This document shows, in pieces, positions 1-7,251 of a DNA stretch of 7,798 nucleotides (position 1 is the stretch's first letter; every line of letters starts with the position of its first letter). This DNA is from Deltaproteobacteria bacterium (lineage in GTDB: Bacteria > Desulfobacterota > Desulfobacteria > Desulfobacterales > SG8-13), in NCBI GenBank assembly GCA_024639205.1, contig JAHEIV010000127.1, forward strand, positions 1 to 7,798, written 5' to 3'. The notes beneath the pieces are model-generated. The model was not told the DNA's origin. It made no database searches and saw only the letters and a list, made by a program, of their open reading frames with translations. The position numbers and the translations under genes were made by a program.

Positions 1-336
1 TATTTTGCGAACCTTGGATTCGTAAGGAACCGCGACAACCCAGCGCGCGGGACGAGCGCTGACTTTCGAGTAGACAAGATCCGCGACCACGTGGATATCC
101 GACTCGTTTTCAGCGATCCAATCCTTGCCGGTCAAACCGGCATCGAGCGTTCCGTTTTCAACGTAGCGGGACATCTCCTGGGCCCTGCAGATGGCGCATT
201 CGATCGATTCGTCGTTGATTTCCGGAAAATAGCTTCGATCATTTACATTGATGCGCCAGCCGCTGCGTTTGAACAGCGCAATGGTGGCGGTTTGCAGGCT
301 CCCCTTCGGGATTCCGAGTTTCAATCGATCATTCAT
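1..336 (-). CDS. hisG: ATP phosphoribosyltransferase, N-terminal part (cut by window edge)
   Basis: HisG catalyses the first step of histidine synthesis, condensing ATP with PRPP to give phosphoribosyl-ATP in the cytoplasm. The 112 visible residues begin MNDRLKLGIPKGSLQTATI, the family's N-terminal segment with the IPKGSL motif (residues 9-14). They continue with GTLDAGLTGKDWI (62-74), the conserved glycine-rich stretch of the catalytic domain, and then ARPARWVVAVP (94-104). The reading frame is open to base 1, so the C-terminal part lies outside. The start ATG at 334-336 overlaps the hisI stop as ATGA, and a strong GGAGG lies about 10 bases upstream inside hisI, so the two are translationally coupled. 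The 'GSLQTATIALFKRSGW' style resembles the long (about 290-residue, self-regulated) HisG form rather than the short HisZ-dependent form, but the C-terminal regulatory domain that would decide this is not visible. Confidence 0.95.
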   Translation of the reverse strand, partial: MNDRLKLGIPKGSLQTATIALFKRSGWRINVNDRSYFPEINDESIECAICRAQEMSRYVENGTLDAGLTGKDWIAENESDIHVVADLVYSKVSARPARWVVAVPYESKVRKI

Positions 337-713
337 TTCTTGTAAACCTCCTCGGGGTTGAATATCGGCTCACCGATGATCTCCACCGCCCGATCCGCCT
401 TCACCTGCCTGTGGAAACAGCTTGTGTGGCCGGTGTGACAGGCCGCTCCACCGAGTTGTTCGACCTTCAACAGCACGCTGTCATCGTCACAGTCGATACG
501 AATCTCTTTGACAACCTGCCGGTGGCCGGAAGTTTCACCTTTGATCCAAAGTTTGCGCCGGCTGCGACTGAAATACGTTGCATAGCCGGTATTCAGCGTT
601 GTTTCCCACGCCTCCTTGTTCATATAAGCAAGCATGAGAACTTCTCCGGTTCGATAGTCCTGGGCCACCGCCGGGATCATTCCCCCTGTTTTTTCAAAGT
701 CGAGACGGACCAT
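333..713 (-). CDS. hisI: Phosphoribosyl-AMP cyclohydrolase
   Basis: HisI hydrolyses the adenine ring of phosphoribosyl-AMP, the third step of histidine synthesis, in the cytoplasm. The 126-residue protein is the usual length of the stand-alone enzyme and carries no fused HisE domain. The metal-binding signature is intact. IDCDDD (73-78) supplies the Mg-binding aspartates and the first zinc Cys (C75); ACHTGHTSCFHR (91-102) supplies C92 and C99. WIKGETSGHRQ (56-66) is the conserved substrate-loop motif. The frame stays open upstream to 767, but the ATG at 711-713 is preferred. It has a GGAGG 8 bases upstream, and it gives the family-typical start, while the 18 extra residues match nothing known in HisI. 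It is the first visible gene of a hisI-hisG operon, transcribed from the promoter at 812-840. Confidence 0.96.
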   Translation of the reverse strand: MVRLDFEKTGGMIPAVAQDYRTGEVLMLAYMNKEAWETTLNTGYATYFSRSRRKLWIKGETSGHRQVVKEIRIDCDDDSVLLKVEQLGGAACHTGHTSCFHRQVKADRAVEIIGEPIFNPEEVYKK

Positions 714-811
714 GGCCGCTTCCTCCACTGACCGAACCAATGCTTTTTGAGGCAACCCGGGAGGCACTCAAATTGGCTTTGCTCCGGCATCATATTTTTG
801 ATAAACTAATA

Positions 812-840
812 TTTTTACCGGCAAAGACCGACAAAGTCAA
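812..840 (-). promoter_or_regulatory. Candidate sigma70 promoter of hisI-hisG
   Basis: Read on the minus strand, TTGACT (840-835, 5 of 6 to the -35 consensus) is followed after exactly 17 bases by TAAAAA (817-812, 4 of 6 to the -10 consensus) in an A/T-rich stretch. Transcription would start near 805, leaving a leader of about 90 bases before the hisI ATG. I see no his-leader peptide rich in His codons and no attenuator in that leader. Assigned by eye from consensus and position only. Confidence 0.5.
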
Positions 841-853
841 TTTTTTTTGTCCA

Positions 854-884
854 TTGACCTACGGCTTGCCTGAGTCGATAAAAT
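854..884 (+). promoter_or_regulatory. Candidate sigma70 promoter of the PBP1A gene
   Basis: TTGACC (854-859) is followed at 17 bases by GATAAA (877-882), or at 19 bases by the better TAAAAT (879-884). It points toward the PBP gene and would give a leader of roughly 110 bases. Its -35 lies 13 bases from the -35 of the opposing his promoter (835-840), and the gap is mostly an 8-base T run. The two polymerases could therefore interfere with each other. Confidence 0.4.
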
Positions 885-990
885 CTGGTAGAAAACGGAA
901 AAACATGGTCACGTCGATCTCGAATCCACACCATTCAAAGACCGGCACCAGGATCAACCAATTCCGATCATAACAATGTGATCAATCTGT

Positions 991-1002
991 GGGATAGATC
1001 CC
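991..1002 (+). promoter_or_regulatory. Small dyad covering the weak ribosome binding site of the PBP gene
   Basis: GGGATAGATCCC directly precedes the ATG at 1003. The only Shine-Dalgarno-like bases (GGGA, 991-994) can pair with TCCC (999-1002) across a TAGA tetraloop. An in-frame TGA at 979-981 excludes any start farther upstream, and the next in-frame ATG would delete the membrane anchor, so 1003 is the start despite the weak signal. Whether the 4-bp hairpin matters in vivo is uncertain. Confidence 0.3.
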
Positions 1003-3408
1003 ATGGCTAAGCCAAAAAGCACTGCTGAAATACGTCAGCACCGCTCCCGCCGGGGAAAAGGGCGCCTCGGAACGTTTGTGCTCAAAACGTTTCTCTGGTC
1101 CGTGCTGATTTTTATCGTTGGCGGCACGCTGACTGCCTTCGGCATTTATTATTTTCTGAGTCGAGACCTGCCCAAGATATCCACGCTGAAAAATTACCAC
1201 CCGCCGGTCATCACGACTGTGTTTTCGGACGACAATCGTAAAATCGCCGAATTCTACAATGAAAGACGGAAGGTTGTGTCCCTGGCCGACATCCCGGAAA
1301 TGCTCGTAGAGTCGTTCGTTGCTGCCGAAGACTCCCGTTTCTACAAGCACCGCGGAATCGATTTAATCAGCATCGTCCGGGCCTTTTTTAAAAATCTCGA
1401 GGCCGGCACGATCGTGCAGGGCGGCAGCACGATTACCCAGCAGGTGACAAAGTCCTTTTTGCTGACTCCGGAGAAAAGCTACACCCGCAAAATCAAGGAA
1501 GCCATCCTGGCCTACCGGATCGACAAGGCGTTCAACAAAGAGGAGATCCTGTACCTGTACCTCAATCAAATCTATCTGGGTCACGGGGCCTACGGGGTGG
1601 AAGCCGCGGCTGAGAATTACTTCGACAAATCCGCCCGAGACCTTAATCTGGCAGAGTCCGCCATGCTGGCCGGATTGCCCCAGGCCCCCAGCCGGTATTC
1701 CCCTTTCCGCTATCCCGAACGGGCAAAACAGCGCCAAATATACGTGCTGAATCGCATGGTGGAAGAAGGTTATATCACCAACATTCAGGCAACCGAGGCC
1801 ATCAACACCGAGCTGCAGATACAGCCCCGCCGAAACTGGTACAGCGAGGAGGTGCCGTTTTACACCGAGTTTGTTCGTCAGTACATCGAAACAAAATACG
1901 GGGGCGACACGCTGTTAAACGAAGGGTTGCAGGTCTACACGGCCGTCAATGTCGATATGCAGCGGGTCGCACGCGAAGAGCTCAACATCGGGTTGCTGGC
2001 TCTTGACAAGCGCCAGGGGTACCGAGGGCCTATGCGTCGCCTACAGCCGGAGCAAATCGAAACAGTTGCCCGTGAACTGGAAGAAAACCGGCAATCCCTT
2101 CCACTGGAATCCGGCAGTATCGTCGAGGGCATCGTGGTTCAGGTCAACGACACGGATCTGAACGTGTCGGTTCGCTTGGGCGGTGCCCAGGGAGTGATCG
2201 AACTCGAAGACATGGACTGGGCGCGCCCGCCGGATCCGGAAGTAGCCTATCGCGAACACATGCTCAAACGTCCCGGACAGGCCCTGAGAGTCGGTGACGT
2301 GATCCTGGTTCGTCTGAAGAAGCAACTGGAAGACTCCGACCTTTGGTCCCTGGCGCTGGAACAGCAACCGCTGGTTCAGGGCGCGCTGTTGTGTCTCGAG
2401 GCTGAAACCGGCCACGTCAAAGTCATGGCCGGTGGACGCGATTTCAAGGAAAGCCAATTCAACCGGGCGATTCAATCCAGAAGACAGCCCGGCTCAGCGT
2501 TCAAACCGATCGTCTATGCCGCGGCTTTGGATATGGGCTACACCCCGGCCACTGTGATCATCGACTCTCCCATCGTATTTCTGGATGAAGAGCAGGATTT
2601 CAAGTGGAAACCGAAAAACTACGGAGAAAAGTTCTACGGCCCGACTCTGTTCCGCGTCGCGCTGGGCAAATCTCGCAATGTCATCACCATCAAGATATTG
2701 CAGGACATCGGCATTGACTATGTGATCGATTATTCCCGAAAGCTGGGAATCGCCTCGCACCTCGATCGGGATCTTTCCCTTGCCCTCGGCTCGTCCGGTG
2801 TTTCATTGCTGGAACTGGTCAATGCGTACGCGGTTTTCAACAACTACGGTTTCCTCGTTGAGCCTAACTTTGTAATAAAAATTGTTGACCGCAACGGAAA
2901 TGTTCTCGAAGAGTTCATCCCGGGAAAAGAAAAAGTGATCGAAAAAAGCACGGCCTACCTGATGACCAGCCTGCTGGAGGGGGTGGTGCAAAACGGTACC
3001 GGCTGGCGGGCAAAGGCGCTCGGTCGACCGGTGGCCGGAAAAACCGGTACCACCAACGATCTTTATGATGCCTGGTTTCTCGGCTACACACCGCGCTATA
3101 CAACCGGCGTCTGGGTCGGTTTTGACGAGGAAGCCTCCCTCGGCCAGCACGAGACCGGTTCACGAGCCGCCAGTCCCATATGGGTCGGATTCATGAAACG
3201 GGTGCTTGCCGACGCGCCGGTTCGTGTGTTTCAGGTTCCCGAAGGTGTGGTGTTTACGCAGATCGATGCCGAAACCGGTCTGCTGCCCATACCGGATTCA
3301 AAAGAAACGATCTTCGAGTGCTTCAAGGAAGGCACTGTTCCAACGGAAACCACCCCCACCCAGGAGACGGTTACCGAAGCGGAACAGTTTTTCAAGATGG
3401 ACATGTAG
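1003..3408 (+). CDS. mrcA: Class A penicillin-binding protein 1A (bifunctional peptidoglycan synthase)
   Basis: This inner-membrane enzyme polymerises lipid II into glycan strands and cross-links the stem peptides in the periplasm. The 801 residues show, in order, a basic cytoplasmic tail (1-29), one membrane anchor (about 30-52), a GT51 transglycosylase domain (about 60-235), an OB-like insert (about 370-455) and a transpeptidase domain (about 460-735). In the GT51 domain EDSRFYKHRGID (109-120) carries catalytic Glu109; GGSTITQQVTKSF (140-152) and the IYLGHGAYGVEAAA region (190-203) follow. The transpeptidase has all three penicillin-binding motifs: SAFK (nucleophile Ser498, Lys501), SRN (557-559) and KTGT (680-683). 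Length and the OB-like insert fit PBP1A (also called PonA/MrcA) rather than PBP1B or PBP1C. The tail after about 770 is Thr/Glu-rich and probably disordered. The gene is monocistronic, ending at the terminator at 3443-3475. No key residue is missing. Confidence 0.95.
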   Translation: MAKPKSTAEIRQHRSRRGKGRLGTFVLKTFLWSVLIFIVGGTLTAFGIYYFLSRDLPKISTLKNYHPPVITTVFSDDNRKIAEFYNERRKVVSLADIPEMLVESFVAAEDSRFYKHRGIDLISIVRAFFKNLEAGTIVQGGSTITQQVTKSFLLTPEKSYTRKIKEAILAYRIDKAFNKEEILYLYLNQIYLGHGAYGVEAAAENYFDKSARDLNLAESAMLAGLPQAPSRYSPFRYPERAKQRQIYVLNRMVEEGYITNIQATEAINTELQIQPRRNWYSEEVPFYTEFVRQYIETKYGGDTLLNEGLQVYTAVNVDMQRVAREELNIGLLALDKRQGYRGPMRRLQPEQIETVARELEENRQSLPLESGSIVEGIVVQVNDTDLNVSVRLGGAQGVIELEDMDWARPPDPEVAYREHMLKRPGQALRVGDVILVRLKKQLEDSDLWSLALEQQPLVQGALLCLEAETGHVKVMAGGRDFKESQFNRAIQSRRQPGSAFKPIVYAAALDMGYTPATVIIDSPIVFLDEEQDFKWKPKNYGEKFYGPTLFRVALGKSRNVITIKILQDIGIDYVIDYSRKLGIASHLDRDLSLALGSSGVSLLELVNAYAVFNNYGFLVEPNFVIKIVDRNGNVLEEFIPGKEKVIEKSTAYLMTSLLEGVVQNGTGWRAKALGRPVAGKTGTTNDLYDAWFLGYTPRYTTGVWVGFDEEASLGQHETGSRAASPIWVGFMKRVLADAPVRVFQVPEGVVFTQIDAETGLLPIPDSKETIFECFKEGTVPTETTPTQETVTEAEQFFKMDM

Positions 3409-3442
3409 CGCCGGTTGCCCATGCAACCGACGTAGCGTAAGA

Positions 3443-3475
3443 AAAAACCCCGCTGCCGCGAGCAACGGGGTTTTT
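3443..3475. terminator. Bidirectional Rho-independent terminator
   Basis: AAAAACCCCG (3443-3452) pairs perfectly with CGGGGTTTTT (3466-3475). The loop can add three more pairs (TGC with GCA) after one mismatch. The T run serves the PBP transcript arriving from the left. The complementary A run becomes a U run for the minus-strand TRAP-uspA transcript arriving from the right. It lies 34 bases after the PBP stop codon. Confidence 0.92.
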
Positions 3476-3610
3476 GATTTCTCCATTCGATCCGCAAACA
3501 CACATTTTCCATACCAGGGGCGGAAATCCGAACATAAAATACAGCTATACCGGTTGGAACGGTCTGCGTTGGGTTTGAGATCAATGCGCGGTGATCATTG
3601 GAAGTTATCA

Positions 3611-3638
3611 GGCAGGTGCGGGAGTTCCCGCACCTGCC
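3611..3638. repeat. Perfect 13-bp inverted repeat in the convergent intergenic gap
   Basis: GGCAGGTGCGGGA (3611-3623) is exactly complementary to TCCCGCACCTGCC (3626-3638) across a 2-base centre. It is very G+C-rich and has no T run on either side, so it is not a canonical terminator. It lies 55 bases after the uspA stop and 135 bases downstream of the bidirectional terminator as read from the PBP gene. It may be a 3'-end stabilising hairpin of the TRAP-uspA mRNA, a dispersed REP-like element or a protein-binding site. The sequence alone does not decide. Confidence 0.8.
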
Positions 3639-3660
3639 GAAAACGGTTTGCGACGCAGCC

Positions 3661-3690
3661 ATCGGACCTGATATGATCCGATCCGATCCG
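3661..3690. repeat. Short ATCCG triplet repeat with overlapping dyad
   Basis: ATCCG occurs three times in tandem (3676-3690), directly beside the uspA stop codon. ATCGGA (3661-3666) can also pair with TCCGAT (3677-3682), giving a weak 6-bp stem with a 10-base loop. No T run follows on either strand. Function unknown; it may be simple-sequence drift. Confidence 0.5.
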
Positions 3691-3692
3691 TT

Positions 3693-4217
3693 TTAATCCG
3701 GGGGAAGCGGGACAAGCACAACCGGCACCTTGCTGTGACGCAGCACACGCCGGGCTGTGCCGCCCATCAGGGCATCCTTCAGGGCGCTGTAGCCGTGGCT
3801 GCCCATGACCACCAGGTCGCAGCCTTTCTCCTCCAGAGTCTCCATAATTTTGTCCGAAGGGTTGCCCCGCAGCACCAGAACCTCATCCGTATCAAAGCTG
3901 CTGCCTCTGGTCTGAGCCTGCTCGCAGAACGTATCCAGAACATCTTTGATGGCCCGTCCGCTGCCTTTTCTTTTGCCGAGCAGTGCCTGCTTGGCTTCAT
4001 CAAAATGCCGCTGCTTGATCTTTTCCCAGGTTTCGGCGCTGACATGCCCGATGATCCTCTCGTCCATGTCCGGATCCTCGGCGATGACGTGCAGGATCGT
4101 CAGCCCGGCACGGTACAGACTGGCCAGGCTGGCGGCATAGGCAAATGCCCGAAGGGCGTGTTCCGACAGGTCGGTGGCAAACAGGATCTTTTTAACTTCA
4201 ACCGTTGGAAAGTCCAT
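3693..4217 (-). CDS. UspA-family universal stress protein, transporter-linked
   Basis: This is a small soluble cytoplasmic Rossmann-like protein of 174 residues, slightly longer than the usual 140-160. The N-terminal beta strand KKILFATDLSEHA (9-21) carries the nucleotide-contacting Asp16. LRGNPSDKI (116-124) is the middle glycine motif. GSHGYSALKDALMGGTARRV (139-158) fits the G-2x-G-9x-G ATP-binding loop with G139, G142 and G152; the next residue is Gly153 rather than Ser/Thr, with Thr154 after it. The loop suggests an ATP-binding class protein, but this is not certain. The start ATG (4215-4217) has AGAGG 8 bases upstream. Only 33 bases separate it from the TRAP permease stop, so it is the last gene of that operon. 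By analogy with TeaD of the Halomonas ectoine TRAP system, it may modulate the transporter; this is inference. Confidence 0.93.
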   Translation of the reverse strand: MDFPTVEVKKILFATDLSEHALRAFAYAASLASLYRAGLTILHVIAEDPDMDERIIGHVSAETWEKIKQRHFDEAKQALLGKRKGSGRAIKDVLDTFCEQAQTRGSSFDTDEVLVLRGNPSDKIMETLEEKGCDLVVMGSHGYSALKDALMGGTARRVLRHSKVPVVLVPLPPD

Positions 4218-4250
4218 AGTCCGTACCTCTGCGGGTGAGTGTATTGCCGA

Positions 4251-6167
4251 TCAACCGGCCGGTGCGGCACTCTTTCTAAACAGCCTGCCAAGGAATTTTA
4301 TCCAGTACCCGCTCATCAGGTAGGCGTAAATATACGTGCCGATGACGATCAGCACGTAGGCCTTTAAAATGTCCATGCCGGAACCGTTCAGGGAAAACCC
4401 CGGCACGTAGCCGAACAGGAAGGGTCCCATATAAAGAAACTTGGCAAATTTAAAGGACGCAAAGGCCGTTCGCCACATGTTGGCCTTTGCGATGGTCGCC
4501 CCGGCAAAAGCGGCGATGCACACCGGCGGTGTGATGTTGGAGTCCTGGGAGAGCCAGTAAACGATCATATGGGCCGCGATCTCGTTGACCCCCAGGTGGG
4601 TTAAGGCCGGTACGGCGACAACGGCCGTGATCAGGTAGGCCGCGGTCACCGGCACTCCCATGCCCAATATCAGGGATGCAAGGGCGATCAGGAAAATGGT
4701 CGCCACCAGTCGAAAATCGATGCCGCCAAACACCGCGCCGCTGGCCAGCTCGATCACGATGTCGGCAAAGGTCAGCACCAGACCGCTGTATGTCAACGTG
4801 CCGATGATGATCCCGATCACCCCCACCGTGGCGCCGATCTTCAGGCTGTTTTCGGTGCCCTCCCGTGCCGCAACCACAAAACGGGTCAGGTATTCCTTGT
4901 TGTTTCCCTTGAAGCGGACATAGAGAAAGACCGCTATCAGAATCCCGGGAATAACGGAAAAGTAATCGGAGATGTGGGTGTCGAGCACCATGTTTGACAG
5001 GTTGCCCAGAAAAATCGTTGTCACCAGCACCGCCATGGTCAGGTCCATTCGGTTTTCGGGCCGGGACCAGCTGATGAACAGGCAAGCCACCAGACCGAGG
5101 ATGGCCGAGTAGGCCGGAGAAAAACCCGTCAACATAAAGATGGTGATCACGACCAGCGGCAGGGTGTAGTACCACTCGTTCTTTAAAATTTCCATGGCGC
5201 TGTATTTGTATTTTTCGCCGACTACATTATGGATCTTGGCTTCGTAATGCACCATGACAAAAACGCTGAAAAAATACATCAACGCAGGAAAGACGGCCAC
5301 CAGCATAATTTTGGAATAGGGCAACCCGGTCATCTCCGCCATGATGAACCCGCCGGCGCCCATGATCGGCGGCATAAACATTCCACCGATGGAGGCCGCC
5401 GGTTCGATGGCACCGGCAATGTGGGGCCTGAAACCGGCCTTTTTCATCATCGGGATGGTGAAGGTGCCGGTGGAGACCGTGTTGGCAATGGCGCTGCCGG
5501 AAATCGAACCGAACAGACCGGAGGCGATCACCGCCACTTTGGCCGGTCCGCCGACTTTGTGTCCAACCGCGGCCAGGGGAAAATTGATGAAAAACCGCTG
5601 CGCTCCGCATTTTTCTAGATAGGCGCCGAATAAAACAAACAGGATCACATAGGTTGCCAGCACATTGGCCATGATGCCGAACACCCCGTCACTTTTGTAA
5701 AAAATGCTGGTGCACAGCTCGTTGAACGGAGCGCCGGCATGGGCGACCAAGTCGGGCATCGCATATCCGAATACCCCGTAGAGAAGCATCAGGGTACCCA
5801 GGATGACAAACACACTGCCCACCACTCGTCGCGCGAGCTCCACACCGATCAGCACCCCGATCATCGCCACGAACATGTCGAAGGGTGTTTCCGCCCCGGT
5901 ACGGTAGTTGATGGCTTCGAAGTTGAGAATCCAGTATCCGATGGAAAATACGGAGAGCGCCATGAGAATGTAGTCACATATCCGCAACAAAAAGTGCTTG
6001 GACTTGTAGAGCAGAAATACCAGCACGTAAGTGATGATGATGTAAACTCCCCGGTGGTACTGGGTAGAGGCCGGACGGATGACGGCGGCGTAAGTATAAA
6101 AAACCACCAGGAGAACCGAACAGGTATCGAATAGAATTTTTTCGAACTTGTTTAGTTTTTCATACAC
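4251..6167 (-). CDS. TRAP transporter fused permease (4TM/12TM, TAXI type)
   Basis: This inner-membrane protein imports a solute delivered by the periplasmic TAXI binding protein, driven by a cation gradient. From the GTG at 6165-6167 it has 638 residues, normal for the fused DctQ-DctM family. A small-subunit-like N-terminal part (four membrane segments, about 12-140) is followed by the large DctM-like part. That part carries GLFGSISGSAIANTVSTGTF (217-236), EPAASIGGMFMPPIMGAGGF (255-274), the LGMGVPVTAAYL motif (501-512) and SNITPPVCIAAFAGA (543-557), all hallmarks of TRAP fused permeases. The open frame extends upstream to a TTG at 6222-6224. That start lies in the loop of the hairpin at 6205-6240, and the extra 19 residues are polar and unlike the family. 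GTG has AGG 6 bases upstream and gives a typical start, so I prefer it. Two out-of-frame ATGs flank it. The substrate cannot be read from the sequence. Confidence 0.93.
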   Translation of the reverse strand: MYEKLNKFEKILFDTCSVLLVVFYTYAAVIRPASTQYHRGVYIIITYVLVFLLYKSKHFLLRICDYILMALSVFSIGYWILNFEAINYRTGAETPFDMFVAMIGVLIGVELARRVVGSVFVILGTLMLLYGVFGYAMPDLVAHAGAPFNELCTSIFYKSDGVFGIMANVLATYVILFVLFGAYLEKCGAQRFFINFPLAAVGHKVGGPAKVAVIASGLFGSISGSAIANTVSTGTFTIPMMKKAGFRPHIAGAIEPAASIGGMFMPPIMGAGGFIMAEMTGLPYSKIMLVAVFPALMYFFSVFVMVHYEAKIHNVVGEKYKYSAMEILKNEWYYTLPLVVITIFMLTGFSPAYSAILGLVACLFISWSRPENRMDLTMAVLVTTIFLGNLSNMVLDTHISDYFSVIPGILIAVFLYVRFKGNNKEYLTRFVVAAREGTENSLKIGATVGVIGIIIGTLTYSGLVLTFADIVIELASGAVFGGIDFRLVATIFLIALASLILGMGVPVTAAYLITAVVAVPALTHLGVNEIAAHMIVYWLSQDSNITPPVCIAAFAGATIAKANMWRTAFASFKFAKFLYMGPFLFGYVPGFSLNGSGMDILKAYVLIVIGTYIYAYLMSGYWIKFLGRLFRKSAAPAG

Positions 6168-6204
6168 ATTGCACCTGCCCGTTGGGGGGTGAAAATCGGG
6201 GGAC

Positions 6205-6240
6205 TCTGTCGGGGCAACGTTCAAATGTCACCCCGACAGA
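6205..6240 (-). promoter_or_regulatory. Intergenic hairpin between binding protein and permease genes
   Basis: TCTGTCGGGG (6205-6214) pairs perfectly over 10 bp with CCCCGACAGA (6231-6240), and some further pairing is possible in the 16-base loop. It begins 10 bases after the binding-protein stop codon. The minus strand has only a short TTTT about seven bases past the stem, so it is at best a leaky terminator. Such hairpins downstream of binding-protein genes commonly protect the upstream mRNA end and leave the permease at lower abundance. This is inference for this case. Confidence 0.7.
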
Positions 6241-6250
6241 ATGTGATGAT

Positions 6251-7222
6251 TTACATGATGCCCTTTTCCTTCCAGAACTTAGTCGCTCCGGGGTGCAAGG
6301 GGGTGACGACGCCCTTGATGCCGTCTTTGACAGCCATCTCCTTGAAGGTCTTTTTCTGGCCCACCATGTGCTTGAGGCCTTCGGGAGTATAGATCGCCGC
6401 AAGCAGCTGGTATACAGCCTCCGCCGAAAGATCGGCGCTGGCCACCCACAATGCGGAGTCCTGGAAAGCCGGCGCTTCGTAATTGACGCCTTTATAAGTG
6501 CCGGCCGGGACAGACAGCTTGGCAAAATAGGGGTATTGTTTAAGAAAACCGGATTGCTCGGCATCTTTTCCCAGGTCGACCAGTTCGATATCATTGGTCT
6601 GGGCGGCCATGATCACCGCACCGCTGGGAAAGGCCGTAAACAGCCAGAAAGCATCCAGCTGCCGATTGCCGAAAGCCTGGGCTGCATCGTTGTACCCCAT
6701 GGCATTTCGTTCGATCTTATCCCAGACACCCATATGAGTAAAGAACAATTCGCAGTTGGCAAACGCACCGGATCCGGCGTTGCCCACACCGACCTTTTTG
6801 CCCACCAGGTCCTTGGTGCTTTTGATGCCCGAACCCGCACGAACCACCAGCTGCGCCGGCGCGCCGTAAAGATAGGACACAGCCATTACGTTGGTGTACT
6901 TTTTGGGGTCGTTTTTCATTTTGCCTTCACGGCCGAGCCACACATGGCCGGAATAGACCACACCCATATGCATCCTGCCGCTATCGACCTTGCGCAGATT
7001 TTCCACCGAACCGGCCGAGGATTGGGCCCGAACGGTGTAGTCCTTTATGGCTTTTACCGGGCCATAGACCTGGACGCCGTTGGCCACTACCTGAAAGGTT
7101 CCACCGGCCGGACCGCCGCCGAAAATGACCCTTGTCTTGGCGGTTGCATCGGCTGTAAAAGTCAGGCTGACTGCCAAAATGGCGCAAACAACAACTGTTA
7201 ATCGAAATAAACCTTTGTTCAT
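6251..7222 (-). CDS. TAXI-family TRAP transporter solute-binding protein
   Basis: This is the periplasmic receptor of the TRAP system. The 323-residue precursor has a Sec signal peptide: N-terminal MNKGLFR, a hydrophobic core of about 8-22, and likely cleavage after Ala28 (ATA|K). The family's segments follow in order. FGGGPAGGTFQVVANGV (34-50) is the N-terminal ligand loop; AGSVENLRKVDSGRMHMGVV (70-89) is next; DLVGKKVGVGNAGSGAFANC (138-157) follows; then NDAAQAFGNRQLDAFW (178-193) and the C-terminal PLHPGATKFWKEKGI (308-322). The start ATG (7220-7222) has an excellent AAGGAGG 6 bases upstream. The frame is open to a GTG at 7285, but that would bury the signal peptide behind 21 charged residues. 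It is the first gene of the operon with the permease and uspA. TAXI proteins are often annotated as glutamate or NMT1-like receptors; the ligand here is unknown. Confidence 0.95.
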   Translation of the reverse strand: MNKGLFRLTVVVCAILAVSLTFTADATAKTRVIFGGGPAGGTFQVVANGVQVYGPVKAIKDYTVRAQSSAGSVENLRKVDSGRMHMGVVYSGHVWLGREGKMKNDPKKYTNVMAVSYLYGAPAQLVVRAGSGIKSTKDLVGKKVGVGNAGSGAFANCELFFTHMGVWDKIERNAMGYNDAAQAFGNRQLDAFWLFTAFPSGAVIMAAQTNDIELVDLGKDAEQSGFLKQYPYFAKLSVPAGTYKGVNYEAPAFQDSALWVASADLSAEAVYQLLAAIYTPEGLKHMVGQKKTFKEMAVKDGIKGVVTPLHPGATKFWKEKGIM

Positions 7223-7251
7223 CACTATCCTCCTTTGACATGATTTCAGCA

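Noticed and set aside
740..973. A 77-codon plus-strand frame between hisI and the PBP gene
   Set aside because: It runs across both candidate promoters, has no ribosome site and its translation is low-complexity basic sequence without a recognisable motif.
3480..3692. Possible tRNA, small RNA or gene remnant in the convergent gap
   Set aside because: No cloverleaf or T-loop signature was found, and the short frames here are continuations of shadow frames of the neighbouring genes. Only the inverted repeat and the ATCCG repeat stand out.
6168..6224. TTG start for the TRAP permease
   Set aside because: It lies in the loop of the 6205-6240 hairpin, and the added 19 residues are polar and not family-like; the GTG at 6167 gives a typical start.
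6182..7201. A 339-codon open frame on the plus strand, antisense to the TAXI binding protein
   Set aside because: It mirrors the binding-protein gene, whose signal peptide, family motifs and ribosome site are clear. The antisense translation resembles no family and is an effect of G+C-rich codon use.
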